NCBI GenBank assembly: GCA_947459655.1
Contig: CANHEE010000011.1
Coordinates: 1 to 40,563, forward strand
From: Lewinellaceae bacterium
Lineage (GTDB): Bacteria; Bacteroidota; Bacteroidia; Chitinophagales; Saprospiraceae
Direction of reading: 5' to 3'
DNA length: 40,563 nucleotides
Both the position numbers and the translations under genes were made by a program. Shown one piece after another: positions 7,680-15,529 of the stretch; the stretch's first letter is position 1; each line of letters opens with the position of its first letter. The notes beneath the pieces are model-generated. The model was not told the origin of the DNA and did no database searches. It worked only from the letters and a program-made list of their open reading frames with translations.

Positions 7680-8507
7680 ATGAACAATATTTTTGAAGCC
7701 GTTCAGGAATCGGTTTCCTTTATAAAATCGAGAACCGATATCAGTCCGCGGGCAGGAATAATCCTCGGCACCGGCCTGGGATCATTTGCCGCTGAAATCA
7801 GAGATGCGGTGGAAATACCATATTCGGAAATACCTCACTTTCCTGTTTCTACGGTCAAGAGCCACCTGGGTAAACTGATTTTCGGAACAGTAGAGGGCGT
7901 TCCTGTGGTCTGCATGGCAGGAAGATTCCACTATTACGAAGGCTACAGAATGCAGCAGGTTACATTTCCCGTTAGGGTGCTGAACGCCCTTCAGGCCGGC
8001 AGGCTTTTTATCACCAATGTATCCGGAAGCACCAATCCCACAATCGAAGCGGGTGATCTGGTATTCATCAGGGACCACATCAATTTACTTCCGGAAAATC
8101 CGCTGCGCGGTCCGAACGATGAGCGGCTGGGACCGCGGTTTCCCGATATGAAGCATACTTACAATACAGAAAACAACCGGCTTGGACTTGCGATTGCTGC
8201 CAAGAACAACATCAGTGCACACACCGGCGTTTACACCGCCTTGCAGGGTCCAAATCTGGAAACACCGGCAGAGTACCGTTTTGTGCACACCATAGGCGGC
8301 GATGTGGTCGGCATGTCTACAGTACCGGAAGTATTAGTGGCACGGCATTGCGGAATGGATGTCACAGCCATTTCAATCGTTTCCAACAAATGCTATCCCA
8401 TAGAGGCAATCGTTGAGACTTCACTCGACGACGTCATAAAAATGGCAGAAGCATCGGCGCAAAAGTTGAGTTTTCTGCTGAAAGAATTGCTGAAGATTAC
8501 TAACTGA
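7680..8507 (+). CDS. purine nucleoside phosphorylase
   Basis: This enzyme splits purine nucleosides with phosphate into base and ribose-1-phosphate in purine salvage. The 275-residue product belongs to the trimeric PNP/MTAP family. Visible motifs are GTGLGSF near residue 24, GRFHYYEGY in the first third, ALQGPNLETPAEYR, and GMSTVPEVLVARH followed by SIVSNKC in the base-binding region. The start at ATG 7680 gives the family's usual N-terminus and avoids a long overlap with the LysE gene that an upstream start would cause. It is the last gene of the close-packed GH3 run. Confidence 0.93.
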   Translation: MNNIFEAVQESVSFIKSRTDISPRAGIILGTGLGSFAAEIRDAVEIPYSEIPHFPVSTVKSHLGKLIFGTVEGVPVVCMAGRFHYYEGYRMQQVTFPVRVLNALQAGRLFITNVSGSTNPTIEAGDLVFIRDHINLLPENPLRGPNDERLGPRFPDMKHTYNTENNRLGLAIAAKNNISAHTGVYTALQGPNLETPAEYRFVHTIGGDVVGMSTVPEVLVARHCGMDVTAISIVSNKCYPIEAIVETSLDDVIKMAEASAQKLSFLLKELLKITN

Positions 8508-8599
8508 GCAGAAAGAAATTACCTTTCCCCGGTTCGGAACTTTTGGCGCAGTGTTGTGTTTATTCCCTGATATTTCATCACTAAAACTATAATTATCCT

Positions 8600-9298
8600 A
8601 TGTTTTTTGGTCTGGATCCCATTTCAATTTTCATTACGCTTGGAACGTCACTGGTGGGCATGATACTCAGCAGTCGTCTGAAAAGCAAATTCCAACACTA
8701 TAGTCAGGTCAGATTGTTGAATGGCAAGAGTGGAAAAGAGGTCGCGGAGGCGATGCTACGCTACCACAACATTACCGATGTTCAGGTTGTCAGTGTTGAT
8801 GGATTTTTGTCTGACCACTATAATCCGGTCAATAAAACCGTAAATCTGAGTCCGGAAGTCTATGAAGGTCGGCATATTGCTGCGGCTGCAGTTGCTGCGC
8901 ACGAGTGTGGACATGCCGTACAGCATGCCACTGCTTACAGCATGCTTCAACTCCGTTCGGCCATCGTTCCGGTGGTAAATTTTGCCTCTATGGGACTTCA
9001 GTATGTGATGGCCATCGCTTTCATGACCATCAATACCATGCCTTCAATTATGCTGATTACCATCATACTTTTCGCGGCGACCACTGCATTCAGTCTGATA
9101 ACGCTGCCGGTCGAATTTGATGCCAGCAAGCGAGCAAAGGAATGGCTGAATCACAGCAACATGGCTATGGGCGAAGAAAACAGGGGTGTCAGCGATGCAC
9201 TATGGTGGGCTGCGATGACCTATGTGAGTGCGGCTATGTCATCTGTAATCATGCTGGCTTACCTGATTTTAAGGTATGTGGCCGCAACAAGAGATTAA
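8600..9298 (+). CDS. zinc-dependent membrane peptidase (YugP-like, DUF family PF04298)
   Basis: A 232-residue integral membrane protein of the neutral zinc metallopeptidase family represented by Bacillus YugP. The zinc motif HECGH is at 101-105, and a likely third ligand lies in LPVEFDAS. Hydrophobic helices flank the catalytic part (N-terminal about 5-24, then about 119-165, and one at the C-terminus). The length is normal. The native substrate of this family is not established. A strong terminator follows at 9346-9384, so it probably ends its own transcript. Confidence 0.9.
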   Translation: MFFGLDPISIFITLGTSLVGMILSSRLKSKFQHYSQVRLLNGKSGKEVAEAMLRYHNITDVQVVSVDGFLSDHYNPVNKTVNLSPEVYEGRHIAAAAVAAHECGHAVQHATAYSMLQLRSAIVPVVNFASMGLQYVMAIAFMTINTMPSIMLITIILFAATTAFSLITLPVEFDASKRAKEWLNHSNMAMGEENRGVSDALWWAAMTYVSAAMSSVIMLAYLILRYVAATRD

Positions 9299-9345
9299 TC
9301 AAATGGCTCAGTAAATCAGCAGTTTACAGCAATTTTTGACAAATC

Positions 9346-9384
9346 AAAATGGATAGTATAAGAAATTATATTATCCATTTTTTT
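9346..9384 (+). terminator. intrinsic terminator after the zinc peptidase gene
   Basis: A 15-base-pair stem (9346-9360 with 9367-9381, one G-U pair, 6-base loop) runs straight into a T tract ending at 9384. It lies 48 bases after the zinc peptidase stop. Confidence 0.85.
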
Positions 9385-9457
9385 GTATTCAAAAACTAAA
9401 AAATGTTTTAACTTGCAGCCCCAAACCACAGTAAAAATTTCCCTGGCATTGAATTTA

Positions 9458-9473
9458 GAGACCTTCGGGTCTC
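9458..9473. repeat. GAGACC-TTCG-GGTCTC hairpin
   Basis: A perfect 6-bp stem closes a very stable C(UUCG)G tetraloop, 16 bases before the ATG of the next gene. The pattern ACC(C)TTCGGGT(C)TCAyAC followed by GATT recurs at 19715-19735, which suggests a dispersed palindromic element. It may instead act in the 5' leader of the PIN-like gene. Confidence 0.5.
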
Positions 9474-9489
9474 ACACTGATTGTACCGT

Positions 9490-10176
9490 ATGAACCAGCA
9501 GCAGAGTCGCAGGTATATTTTTGTAGACTATGAGAGTCTGAAGAGAATAAAGTTCAGAAAACTCGAAAAAGTATGTGATAAAGTTTTCGTTTTCATTGAC
9601 TCCAACGAAAACTACATTCCTTTTTCACTGGTTCGTCAGATGCAAAGGATGGGAAATGCCCTCAAGTGGGTTACTGTTGACCACCTCAACCAGTCCGGAG
9701 CAAGTTACCACATCACATTTCTGATGGGTAAACTGCATGAAAAAGTCAATTACGATATCGAATTTGCCATACTTTCCAACGATTCCACCTACGACAATCT
9801 GATCAGTTTCATCAATTCCGAAGGGAGGAGTTGCGTAAGGGTTAAAAGAAAGGAAGGCAAGACGGGTGATGAATCGCTGATGTCCGATATGAGAACAGAG
9901 CACATCTCAAGTTCGATTCACTCCGATTTTCAACCGCAACCATTTTCGGTTGACCACCACTTCCCGGATGATCTAATTGAAAAAACAGCTACTGACACCA
10001 TCAGCAGACTAGTACGTTCGGGGAATCGACCAGCTGAGATTTCCACCCTGAAAAATTATATTCTGCTGCACAATCAGGAGCAGAACATACAGAGCAATCT
10101 AGAGCTGATCATCCGCAGAATGGAAGATAAAAAGGAAATTGCCATCAGGGGACATGAAGTGCTTTACAATTTTTGA
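9490..10176 (+). CDS. PIN/NYN-like domain protein with C-terminal winged-helix-like region
   Basis: The 228-residue protein resembles bacterial PIN-like (PIN_7/NYN-type) nuclease-fold proteins. It has a hydrophobic first strand ending in VDYESL (12-17), FIDSNENYIPF (36-45), an ASYHITFLMG segment (71-80) and ILSNDSTYDNLI (94-105). Compared from memory with the family pattern (DFENV, NALDFHIAY, SKDKGFDPLI), the Asn of the first motif and the Asp of the middle motif are Ser16 and Ser72. Asp13, Asp98 and Asp102 remain. Residues from about 160 on look like a small winged-helix domain. The start is ATG 9490; a TTG at 9481 is also in frame. Function unknown; probably RNA-related. Confidence 0.7.
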   Translation: MNQQQSRRYIFVDYESLKRIKFRKLEKVCDKVFVFIDSNENYIPFSLVRQMQRMGNALKWVTVDHLNQSGASYHITFLMGKLHEKVNYDIEFAILSNDSTYDNLISFINSEGRSCVRVKRKEGKTGDESLMSDMRTEHISSSIHSDFQPQPFSVDHHFPDDLIEKTATDTISRLVRSGNRPAEISTLKNYILLHNQEQNIQSNLELIIRRMEDKKEIAIRGHEVLYNF

Positions 10177-10219
10177 TAAACTTACTTACTACTAAAAAAC
10201 AACACAAGATTAAAACTTT

Positions 10220-10780
10220 ATGGAAGAGCTAAATTTAGCGTTGGAAATGTGTAAAAGTGAGATGGAACACGCCATCGAACACCTGAGCAAGGAGTTGTCC
10301 AAAGTGCGGACAGGCAAAGCAACTCCATCGATGATTTCAGATTTGCTGGTGGAATATTACGGTTCACCCACACCGCTCAGCCAAGTCGCCAATATTGCCT
10401 CAGCTGATTCCCGGACGCTGACCATTCAACCGTGGGAAAAGTCAATGCTTCGTCATATCGAAAATGCTATCTTCGAAGCAAATATGGGTGTAACCCCTCA
10501 GAATGACGGCGAAATGGTGAGACTTTCCTTCCCTCCACTCAATGAAGAGCGCAGAAAGGAAATGGTAAAAAAAGCCAAACAAATTGGTGAAGACACCAAA
10601 GTGGGTATACGCAACCATAGGAGAGATGCCATAGAAGAAGTCAGAAAGGCGGTGAAAAATGGCCTTCCTGAAGATACGGGAAAGGCCAAAGAGGGTTATG
10701 TACAGGATCTGACCAATAAGTTTACCGAGAAAGTAGATGCCATACTGGCGGCGAAAGAAAAGGAAATCATGTCCGTGTAA
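10220..10780 (+). CDS. frr: ribosome recycling factor
   Basis: This factor splits post-termination ribosomes together with EF-G. The 186-residue protein has the standard length and the family features. These are the N-terminal helical arm ending in LSKVRTGKATPSM, the beta domain with PLSQVANI, and the long C-terminal helices with VRNHRRDA-like GIRNHRRDAIEEV. It lies 43 bases after the PIN-like gene. The usual partner pyrH is not adjacent. A terminator follows at 10830-10872. Confidence 0.97.
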   Translation: MEELNLALEMCKSEMEHAIEHLSKELSKVRTGKATPSMISDLLVEYYGSPTPLSQVANIASADSRTLTIQPWEKSMLRHIENAIFEANMGVTPQNDGEMVRLSFPPLNEERRKEMVKKAKQIGEDTKVGIRNHRRDAIEEVRKAVKNGLPEDTGKAKEGYVQDLTNKFTEKVDAILAAKEKEIMSV

Positions 10781-10829
10781 TGTGGCGAGTCCTTTTTTGA
10801 CGGGAAAGATATTTAAATAAAAACACCTC

Positions 10830-10872
10830 AGGGGGCTGCCTTACATCATAAAAAGCAGCCTCCTTTTGTTTT
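10830..10872 (+). terminator. intrinsic terminator after frr
   Basis: A 10-bp stem (AGGGGGCTGC at 10830-10839 with GCAGCCTCCT at 10855-10864, one G-U pair) is followed by TTTGTTTT. It lies 50 bases after the frr stop and just before the FAH-family gene. Confidence 0.8.
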
Positions 10873-10892
10873 GCCAACCAAAATCAGGAAAA

Positions 10893-11501
10893 ATGAAAAT
10901 CATCTGCGTCGGTCGCAATTATTCAGAACACGCGCGGGAGCTGAACAACGCCGTACCGGAAGCACCTATGCTGTTCATGAAGCCGGAAACTGCTGTCTTA
11001 CAGGAGGGAAAACCCTTTTATTATCCCGAATTTTCCAAAAATATCCACTACGAGCTGGAAATCGTGCTGCGCATCTGCAAAACAGCAAAATGTGTCGGGA
11101 AGGAATTCGCAGCGAATTACTACGACCGCATTGCGCTTGGACTGGATTTTACTGCCCGTGACTTACAGGACCAGCTCAAGTCAAAAGGCCATCCCTGGGA
11201 AATCGCCAAAGGCTTTGACGGATCAGCCGTTATTGGATCATGGTTGCCTATAGATGCGTACAAAAACCGAAATATTGACTTCAAACTGCTCAAGAACGGA
11301 GTGCTCGCGCAGGAAGGGCACAGCGATGACATGATTTTTGATTTTGACACACTGGTTTCCTATGCCTCCCAATTTTTCACCCTGAAGCAAGGCGATCTGA
11401 TATTTACCGGTACACCGGCCGGTGTCGGACCCATTCAGATAGGTGATCTGCTGGAGGGATTACTGGAAGACAAGCCTGTACTGAAGTGCCAGATTAAATA
11501 A
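10893..11501 (+). CDS. fumarylacetoacetate hydrolase family protein
   Basis: A 202-residue single-domain FAH-fold protein. It opens with the family's KIICVGRNYSEHARELNN. It keeps the metal-binding acids in HYELEIVLRI (about 60-69) and LGLDFTARDLQ (about 94-104), and ends with FTGTPAGVGPIQIGD. This short form includes acylpyruvases, oxaloacetate tautomerase/decarboxylases and 2-oxohepta-diene-dioate isomerases. True fumarylacetoacetases are about twice as long. The ATG 10893 was chosen because homologues begin MKI. An hmgA gene lies 7 kb upstream, but a common pathway is only possible, not shown. Confidence 0.88.
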   Translation: MKIICVGRNYSEHARELNNAVPEAPMLFMKPETAVLQEGKPFYYPEFSKNIHYELEIVLRICKTAKCVGKEFAANYYDRIALGLDFTARDLQDQLKSKGHPWEIAKGFDGSAVIGSWLPIDAYKNRNIDFKLLKNGVLAQEGHSDDMIFDFDTLVSYASQFFTLKQGDLIFTGTPAGVGPIQIGDLLEGLLEDKPVLKCQIK

Positions 11502-11530
11502 ACATTTTATCATATTCCGTTCAAAATCAG

Positions 11531-11538
11531 TATCTTTA
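11531..11538 (+). promoter_or_regulatory. minus-7-like box, gldH
   Basis: TATCTTTA lies 31 bases before the gldH ATG. It matches TAnnTTT(G/A), but no clear minus-33 box is seen. Confidence 0.4.
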
Positions 11539-11569
11539 CGGCTATTTTACACCTAAAATCTGCATCCGA

Positions 11570-12136
11570 ATGTCATTAAACGCCCGTTTGCGCAAGACTT
11601 TCCTCCCGGTAGTTTGTACCGCATTATTGCTGAGTTCCTGTTCGGAGAATTTCATGTACGACAAAAAGCACCAGTTGGAAGGTGAGCGGTGGACCTACCG
11701 TGATTCTGTAGATTTTAATTTCACCATTGCAGATACGCTGAAAATCTACAATCTCTACCTGGAAGTGGAACACGGCGATGCCTATCCGTTCCAGAACATT
11801 TACACCCTGACGCACACGCGCTTCCCTGGCGGACAGCGCCCTGCCCAGTTGCTGAACATCGATCTGGCTGAAAAATCGGGCAAATGGCAAGGAAAGAAAT
11901 CTGGCGGCAACTGGATACAACGGGTTGATCTGCAGCGAGGGGCGTACTTCAGTCAGATGGGCGACTATACTTTGACGTTGCACCAGTACATGCGCAGCGA
12001 CTCCATCCCCTCCATCCACAGCATCAGATTTGCCATCGAACAAACGGACCAGCAGCGGGACGGCAAAATGCCTGAGGTAAAAAAGGAGCGGAGAGGAAAC
12101 GCGGAAGCGCAGCGAAAGTACTTGCCTGAACGGTGA
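11570..12136 (+). CDS. gldH: gliding motility lipoprotein GldH
   Basis: GldH is a lipoprotein required for gliding in Flavobacterium, linked to the motility and type IX secretion machinery of the cell envelope. The 188-residue protein has a lipoprotein signal ending in LSSC, with Cys24 as the lipidated residue. It then shows the family's pattern of short beta strands (TYRDSVDFNF, a YNLYLEVEH-type strand, YTLTLHQYMR near residue 135). The C-terminus is strongly basic. gldB is also in this window at 25 kb. The gene converges with the HIT/greA pair. No other gld gene is adjacent. Confidence 0.85.
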   Translation: MSLNARLRKTFLPVVCTALLLSSCSENFMYDKKHQLEGERWTYRDSVDFNFTIADTLKIYNLYLEVEHGDAYPFQNIYTLTHTRFPGGQRPAQLLNIDLAEKSGKWQGKKSGGNWIQRVDLQRGAYFSQMGDYTLTLHQYMRSDSIPSIHSIRFAIEQTDQQRDGKMPEVKKERRGNAEAQRKYLPER

Positions 12137-12218
12137 GCAAAATAAGCTCTAAAAAATGCTTCCAGTAACAAAGTGATGGTATTGGGGTGGTTAGTGTGCT
12201 GTGTCAGATTTATTAAAA

Positions 12219-12611
12219 CTACAACTGACTCCTTATCGCTGCCGCAGTGGCCTCAAATTGTTCTGCAGTGAAGTTGGGGCGTTCCTTCCTGAAGTCCATG
12301 TCGCCGATATGGCTGATGGGGAGCAGGTGGACGTGGGCATGTGGAACCTCGAGCCCGATCACAGAGACGCCTACCCGAGAGCACGGAACCGCCGCCTCTA
12401 TGGCTTTGGCGATAGGCCTGGAAAAGAGCAGGATGTCCTGTAGCAGATCATCCGGAAGGTCAAAAAGGTAATCTACCTCAAGCTTTGGAACAACCAACAC
12501 ATGGCCATTTGCAAGGGGAAATGCATCCAGAAAAGCAAGAAATTTGTCGTTTTCCGCTATTTTGTAACAGGGGATTTCTCCACTGATAATACGGGAAAAT
12601 ATCGTGGGCAT
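12219..12611 (-). CDS. HIT family nucleotide hydrolase (HinT-like)
   Basis: A 130-residue histidine-triad protein. The catalytic triad HAHVH lies at 91-95 within VPHAHVHLLPI. The N-terminal FSRIISGEIPCYKI is typical of the HinT branch, which hydrolyses adenosine phosphoramidates and related AMP conjugates. It starts 2 bases after the greA stop, so the two share a transcript and perhaps translational coupling. This greA-HIT pairing is one I recall from other Bacteroidota. The physiological substrate is not known. Confidence 0.93.
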   Translation of the reverse strand: MPTIFSRIISGEIPCYKIAENDKFLAFLDAFPLANGHVLVVPKLEVDYLFDLPDDLLQDILLFSRPIAKAIEAAVPCSRVGVSVIGLEVPHAHVHLLPISHIGDMDFRKERPNFTAEQFEATAAAIRSQL

Positions 12612-12613
12612 AA

Positions 12614-13087
12614 TCAGGCGGTTATGTCTAATATTTCAAATTCAAGCACGCCAGCAGGTGTGGTCACCTGCGCGACATCGCCCTTCTTTTTTCCCAGCAA
12701 GCCCTTGCCAATCGGAGAGGTAACCGATATTTTGCCCTCTTTGGTGTTGGCTTCGCTTTCGGAAACCAGTTTGTAAGATACCTCCTTGTTCATTTTGCGG
12801 TTTTTCATCCGCACTGTCGTGAAAATAGCAACACGAGAGGTGTCAATTTGTGACTCGTCCAGTACCCTCGCATTCATCATGATTTTCTCCAGCTCATTGA
12901 TGCGTGCTTCAAGGTGACCCTGGTGGTCCTTCGCTGCATCGTACTCTGCATTTTCAGACAAGTCGCCCTTGTCGCGTGCTTCAGCAATGGCTCTGGCAGC
13001 TTCCTGTCTGCCAGTCGTTTTGAGGTGCTCGAGCTCTGCTCTGAGTCTGTCGTGTCCTTCTTTGGTCAGGTATGTATAGTTTGACAT
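12614..13087 (-). CDS. greA: transcription elongation factor GreA
   Basis: GreA rescues backtracked RNA polymerase by stimulating cleavage of the 3' end of the transcript. The 157-residue protein has the N-terminal coiled coil, with the tip acids in GDLSENAEYDAAK (about 42-54). It also has the C-terminal FKBP-like domain with ISVTSPIGKGLLGKKKGD. Length and motifs are normal. It is the first gene of a greA-HIT unit, separated from the upstream peptidase gene by a strong terminator. Confidence 0.97.
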   Translation of the reverse strand: MSNYTYLTKEGHDRLRAELEHLKTTGRQEAARAIAEARDKGDLSENAEYDAAKDHQGHLEARINELEKIMMNARVLDESQIDTSRVAIFTTVRMKNRKMNKEVSYKLVSESEANTKEGKISVTSPIGKGLLGKKKGDVAQVTTPAGVLEFEILDITA

Positions 13088-13138
13088 AAGATTAAAAATT
13101 GCTTTGAAATTTAACAGATGTTAAATCTCGTTTTTTTA

Positions 13139-13188
13139 AGAAAATAAAAGAGAGAACGTTTTTAGCTGTGTTGCTAAAAACGTTCTCT
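13139..13188 (-). terminator. intrinsic terminator after the M1 peptidase gene
   Basis: A perfect 16-bp stem (13151-13166 with 13173-13188, 6-base loop) is followed on the minus strand by CTTTTATTTTCTT. It ends the M1 peptidase transcript and insulates greA, whose promoter must lie between it and 13087. Confidence 0.85.
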
Positions 13189-13294
13189 ATATGAAAATAG
13201 TCTATTTGAAATTCAATTACAATGGCACAAAAATACAGCCTTTTTACGAATAAGGAAAGGGGTGCGATAAAATTTTTACCAAAAAACAAAGACT

Positions 13295-14986
13295 TCAGCG
13301 CATCGGCTCCTTTTTCACTGCTTCTTTTTCTATCAGATAAAGATCAAGCGGGATGCCAAATTCTTCGGGCAGGCAGTTTTTTAACGTTGTTTTCTGCCAT
13401 TGGGATGTCGGGGTTATAGTCACCAAATTTCCCTGTTTTCCAACCCTTACCGGCATGTTGAAACCAGCGATGGTTTTGCTCCACCGGTAGTAGAGCAGCG
13501 TTTTGCCTCCGGTCGGACTTTTTTTGCAAAAGTACTCGAGCACGGGAATTTCGGGACTGTACAGGTACTGGCGGAAAAAGGCCCCAAAGTCCCTCCCGGT
13601 AAGATTCGAAGTGAGGGAAACGAAATCTGCAGTGGTCGCGAAACCGCAGCTATGTTTATCGTAGAACTGTCGTAAAATGCCAAAAAACAATGCGTCATCG
13701 TTGATCACCGAGCGAAGTGTGTGCAGCATCCATGCACCTTTGTAGTACTGGTCGCTGCCTGACCATTTGTCGAAATTGACTTTCAGCGGACCAACGATTG
13801 GCTGTTCGTTTTCGATGTCCTCTCGCTGCATCTCGAGGTACCTGATTGCATCAGCATAGCTCATGGTGTACTCAACATAGAGCGACTCGAGATAAGTAGT
13901 AAATGATTCATGTAGCCACATTTCAGCGTGGTCGGTGCAACTCAGGCTATTTCCGAAGTACTCATGGCCGGATTCGTGAATGATGATATAATCCCAGTCC
14001 ATTCCCGGGGGCATCCTGCCTCCAAGGTAGCCTTTTTTGTACTGGTTGCCGTAGGCGATCGCGCCCTGATGTTCCATTCCGAGATAACTGGTCTCAACCA
14101 GACAGTAGCCATCCTTCCAGAAGGGATATTTTCCGAAATAATGTTCATATGCCTTGAGCATGGGTTTCACCTGTTTGAATTGCTGCTTTGCCTTATCGAG
14201 ATTGTAGGGAAGGCAGTAAAATTCAAGCTCCAGCCTGCTTTTGTCGCCTGCAATATACTCATCAGACAACCTCACGTAATCGCCAATATTCAGGGTGACA
14301 TTATAGTTGTTGATGGGATAGGATACAAACCATTGAAATTCTGTATTGCCGTCAGCCAGTTTTGTCCGGTTCCTGAGATTCCCATTGCAAATGCAGTACA
14401 AGTCACCAGGTACAGCTACTTTGATACTCATACTATCGGGCTCATCACTGAGGTGATCCTTGTTGGGCCACCAACAGCTGGCACCCAGTCCTTCACAGGC
14501 AACACCCACCCAAGGTTTGCCGTTTTTATCCTTTTTCCATACGAATCCACCCTGCCATGGTGCATTCGGAGCCTCCACGGACCTGCCTCCATACGCAATG
14601 GTTATGCTACCCATTTCACCTTTCTGCATTTTGGGAATCGTTACAAATACAGCATCTCCGTCCCGGGTAAAGCCCACATTTTTGCCCTTGAATGTGATGC
14701 TTTTCAATTCCATGTTCCTGAAAAGATCAATCTGCATCAGCGAAAAACTGCGTGTTGCCTCAAAAAAAATAGCATTGCTCCCGCTTATTTTCTTGTTGGG
14801 AATATCAACCTTCACGCTAAGGTCATAAAATTTCACATCGTAACAGGAACGGGCTGCACTCAATGTTCCCCGCAAGCTGTCTTCGCGGCTGAATTTCATG
14901 TTCCACCTGAAGGGTTGCTGGGCAGAGAGCCCAGTTGAAAGGTAAAGACTGATGAAAAAAACGATGTGGCGGTAAAAGTTGGGCAT
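13295..14986 (-). CDS. M1 family metallopeptidase, secreted
   Basis: A zinc aminopeptidase of the M1 (gluzincin) family. From ATG 14986 the product has 563 residues and a clear signal peptide ending near LSAQQ (about 14-23). The exopeptidase loop is GMEHQGAIAYGN (303-314), in the GMEHQ form rather than GAMEN. Zinc ligands are HESGH (337-341) and Glu360, 18 residues after the second His. The catalytic tyrosine is in YYKGAWML, about 414-415. The C-terminal half is short, so the four-helix ERAP-like domain is missing, as in many secreted bacterial members. An upstream in-frame start at 15094 would bury the signal peptide. Confidence 0.92.
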   Translation of the reverse strand: MPNFYRHIVFFISLYLSTGLSAQQPFRWNMKFSREDSLRGTLSAARSCYDVKFYDLSVKVDIPNKKISGSNAIFFEATRSFSLMQIDLFRNMELKSITFKGKNVGFTRDGDAVFVTIPKMQKGEMGSITIAYGGRSVEAPNAPWQGGFVWKKDKNGKPWVGVACEGLGASCWWPNKDHLSDEPDSMSIKVAVPGDLYCICNGNLRNRTKLADGNTEFQWFVSYPINNYNVTLNIGDYVRLSDEYIAGDKSRLELEFYCLPYNLDKAKQQFKQVKPMLKAYEHYFGKYPFWKDGYCLVETSYLGMEHQGAIAYGNQYKKGYLGGRMPPGMDWDYIIIHESGHEYFGNSLSCTDHAEMWLHESFTTYLESLYVEYTMSYADAIRYLEMQREDIENEQPIVGPLKVNFDKWSGSDQYYKGAWMLHTLRSVINDDALFFGILRQFYDKHSCGFATTADFVSLTSNLTGRDFGAFFRQYLYSPEIPVLEYFCKKSPTGGKTLLYYRWSKTIAGFNMPVRVGKQGNLVTITPTSQWQKTTLKNCLPEEFGIPLDLYLIEKEAVKKEPMR

Positions 14987-15073
14987 ATCCGGATATTTGT
15001 TCTTCTGCAGCGAAGGGAAGATAAGACGCAAAAAAAGTAAAAAAATTACGCAAGACTGAGATTTAGGAAGATT

Positions 15074-15107
15074 TTTGGTTTGAAATTTACACAAAATGGT
15101 AATTTTA
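15074..15107 (+). promoter_or_regulatory. promoter of the small lipoprotein gene
   Basis: TTTG (15074-15077), a 22-base spacer and TAATTTTA (15100-15107) give a near-consensus Bacteroidota promoter 31 bases before the ATG at 15139. It lies in the region divergent from the M1 peptidase gene. Confidence 0.45.
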
Positions 15108-15138
15108 CGTCAGAGAATTATCAACCAACAGAGTTTCA

Positions 15139-15516
15139 ATGTCTTCTTTGCACACCAGACTTTTTACACTTTTTTTTCTGGCATATTTAATGTCCTGTAA
15201 AGAGGGTACGGATGAACGCCACCAAATGATTGCCGGCACCTGGTATCTCAAAAATGCCCAAGCTGACGGAACTGAGACCAGGCGGCTTGACGGAACCATC
15301 TTCACTTTTGCAGATGGCCAAATCAACACCAACGTGCCTCAAATTGGAGCCGGAGCTTATCATTTTGAAAAAAACAAACTCGTCCAGAAGGGTGATTCAA
15401 AGATTACCTACACTATTGAGGCGCTGGACAATGATGCGCTGATTCTTTCTATGACCTTGAGAGACATTGATTTCCGCATGGAATTTGTCCGCGATGAGCC
15501 TGCGGCTGAGAACTGA
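15139..15516 (+). CDS. small lipoprotein, lipocalin-like
   Basis: A 125-residue predicted lipoprotein. The signal ends in YLMSC with Cys20 as the lipidation site, followed by KEGTDE. The mature part opens with IAGTWYLKNAQ. It continues as short strands (TIFTFADGQI, AYHFEKNKLV, YTIEALDNDALIL) in the manner of lipocalin-like DUF domains of Bacteroidota lipoproteins. No function can be assigned. It is divergent from the M1 peptidase and converges, 13 bases apart, with the aminotransferase. Confidence 0.7.
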   Translation: MSSLHTRLFTLFFLAYLMSCKEGTDERHQMIAGTWYLKNAQADGTETRRLDGTIFTFADGQINTNVPQIGAGAYHFEKNKLVQKGDSKITYTIEALDNDALILSMTLRDIDFRMEFVRDEPAAEN

Positions 15517-15529
15517 TTTGTCGGTTCAC

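Noticed and set aside
13928-14938. 336-residue plus-strand ORF
   Set aside because: It is antisense to the M1 peptidase, whose zinc motifs and signal peptide are intact. The antisense translation shows no domain.
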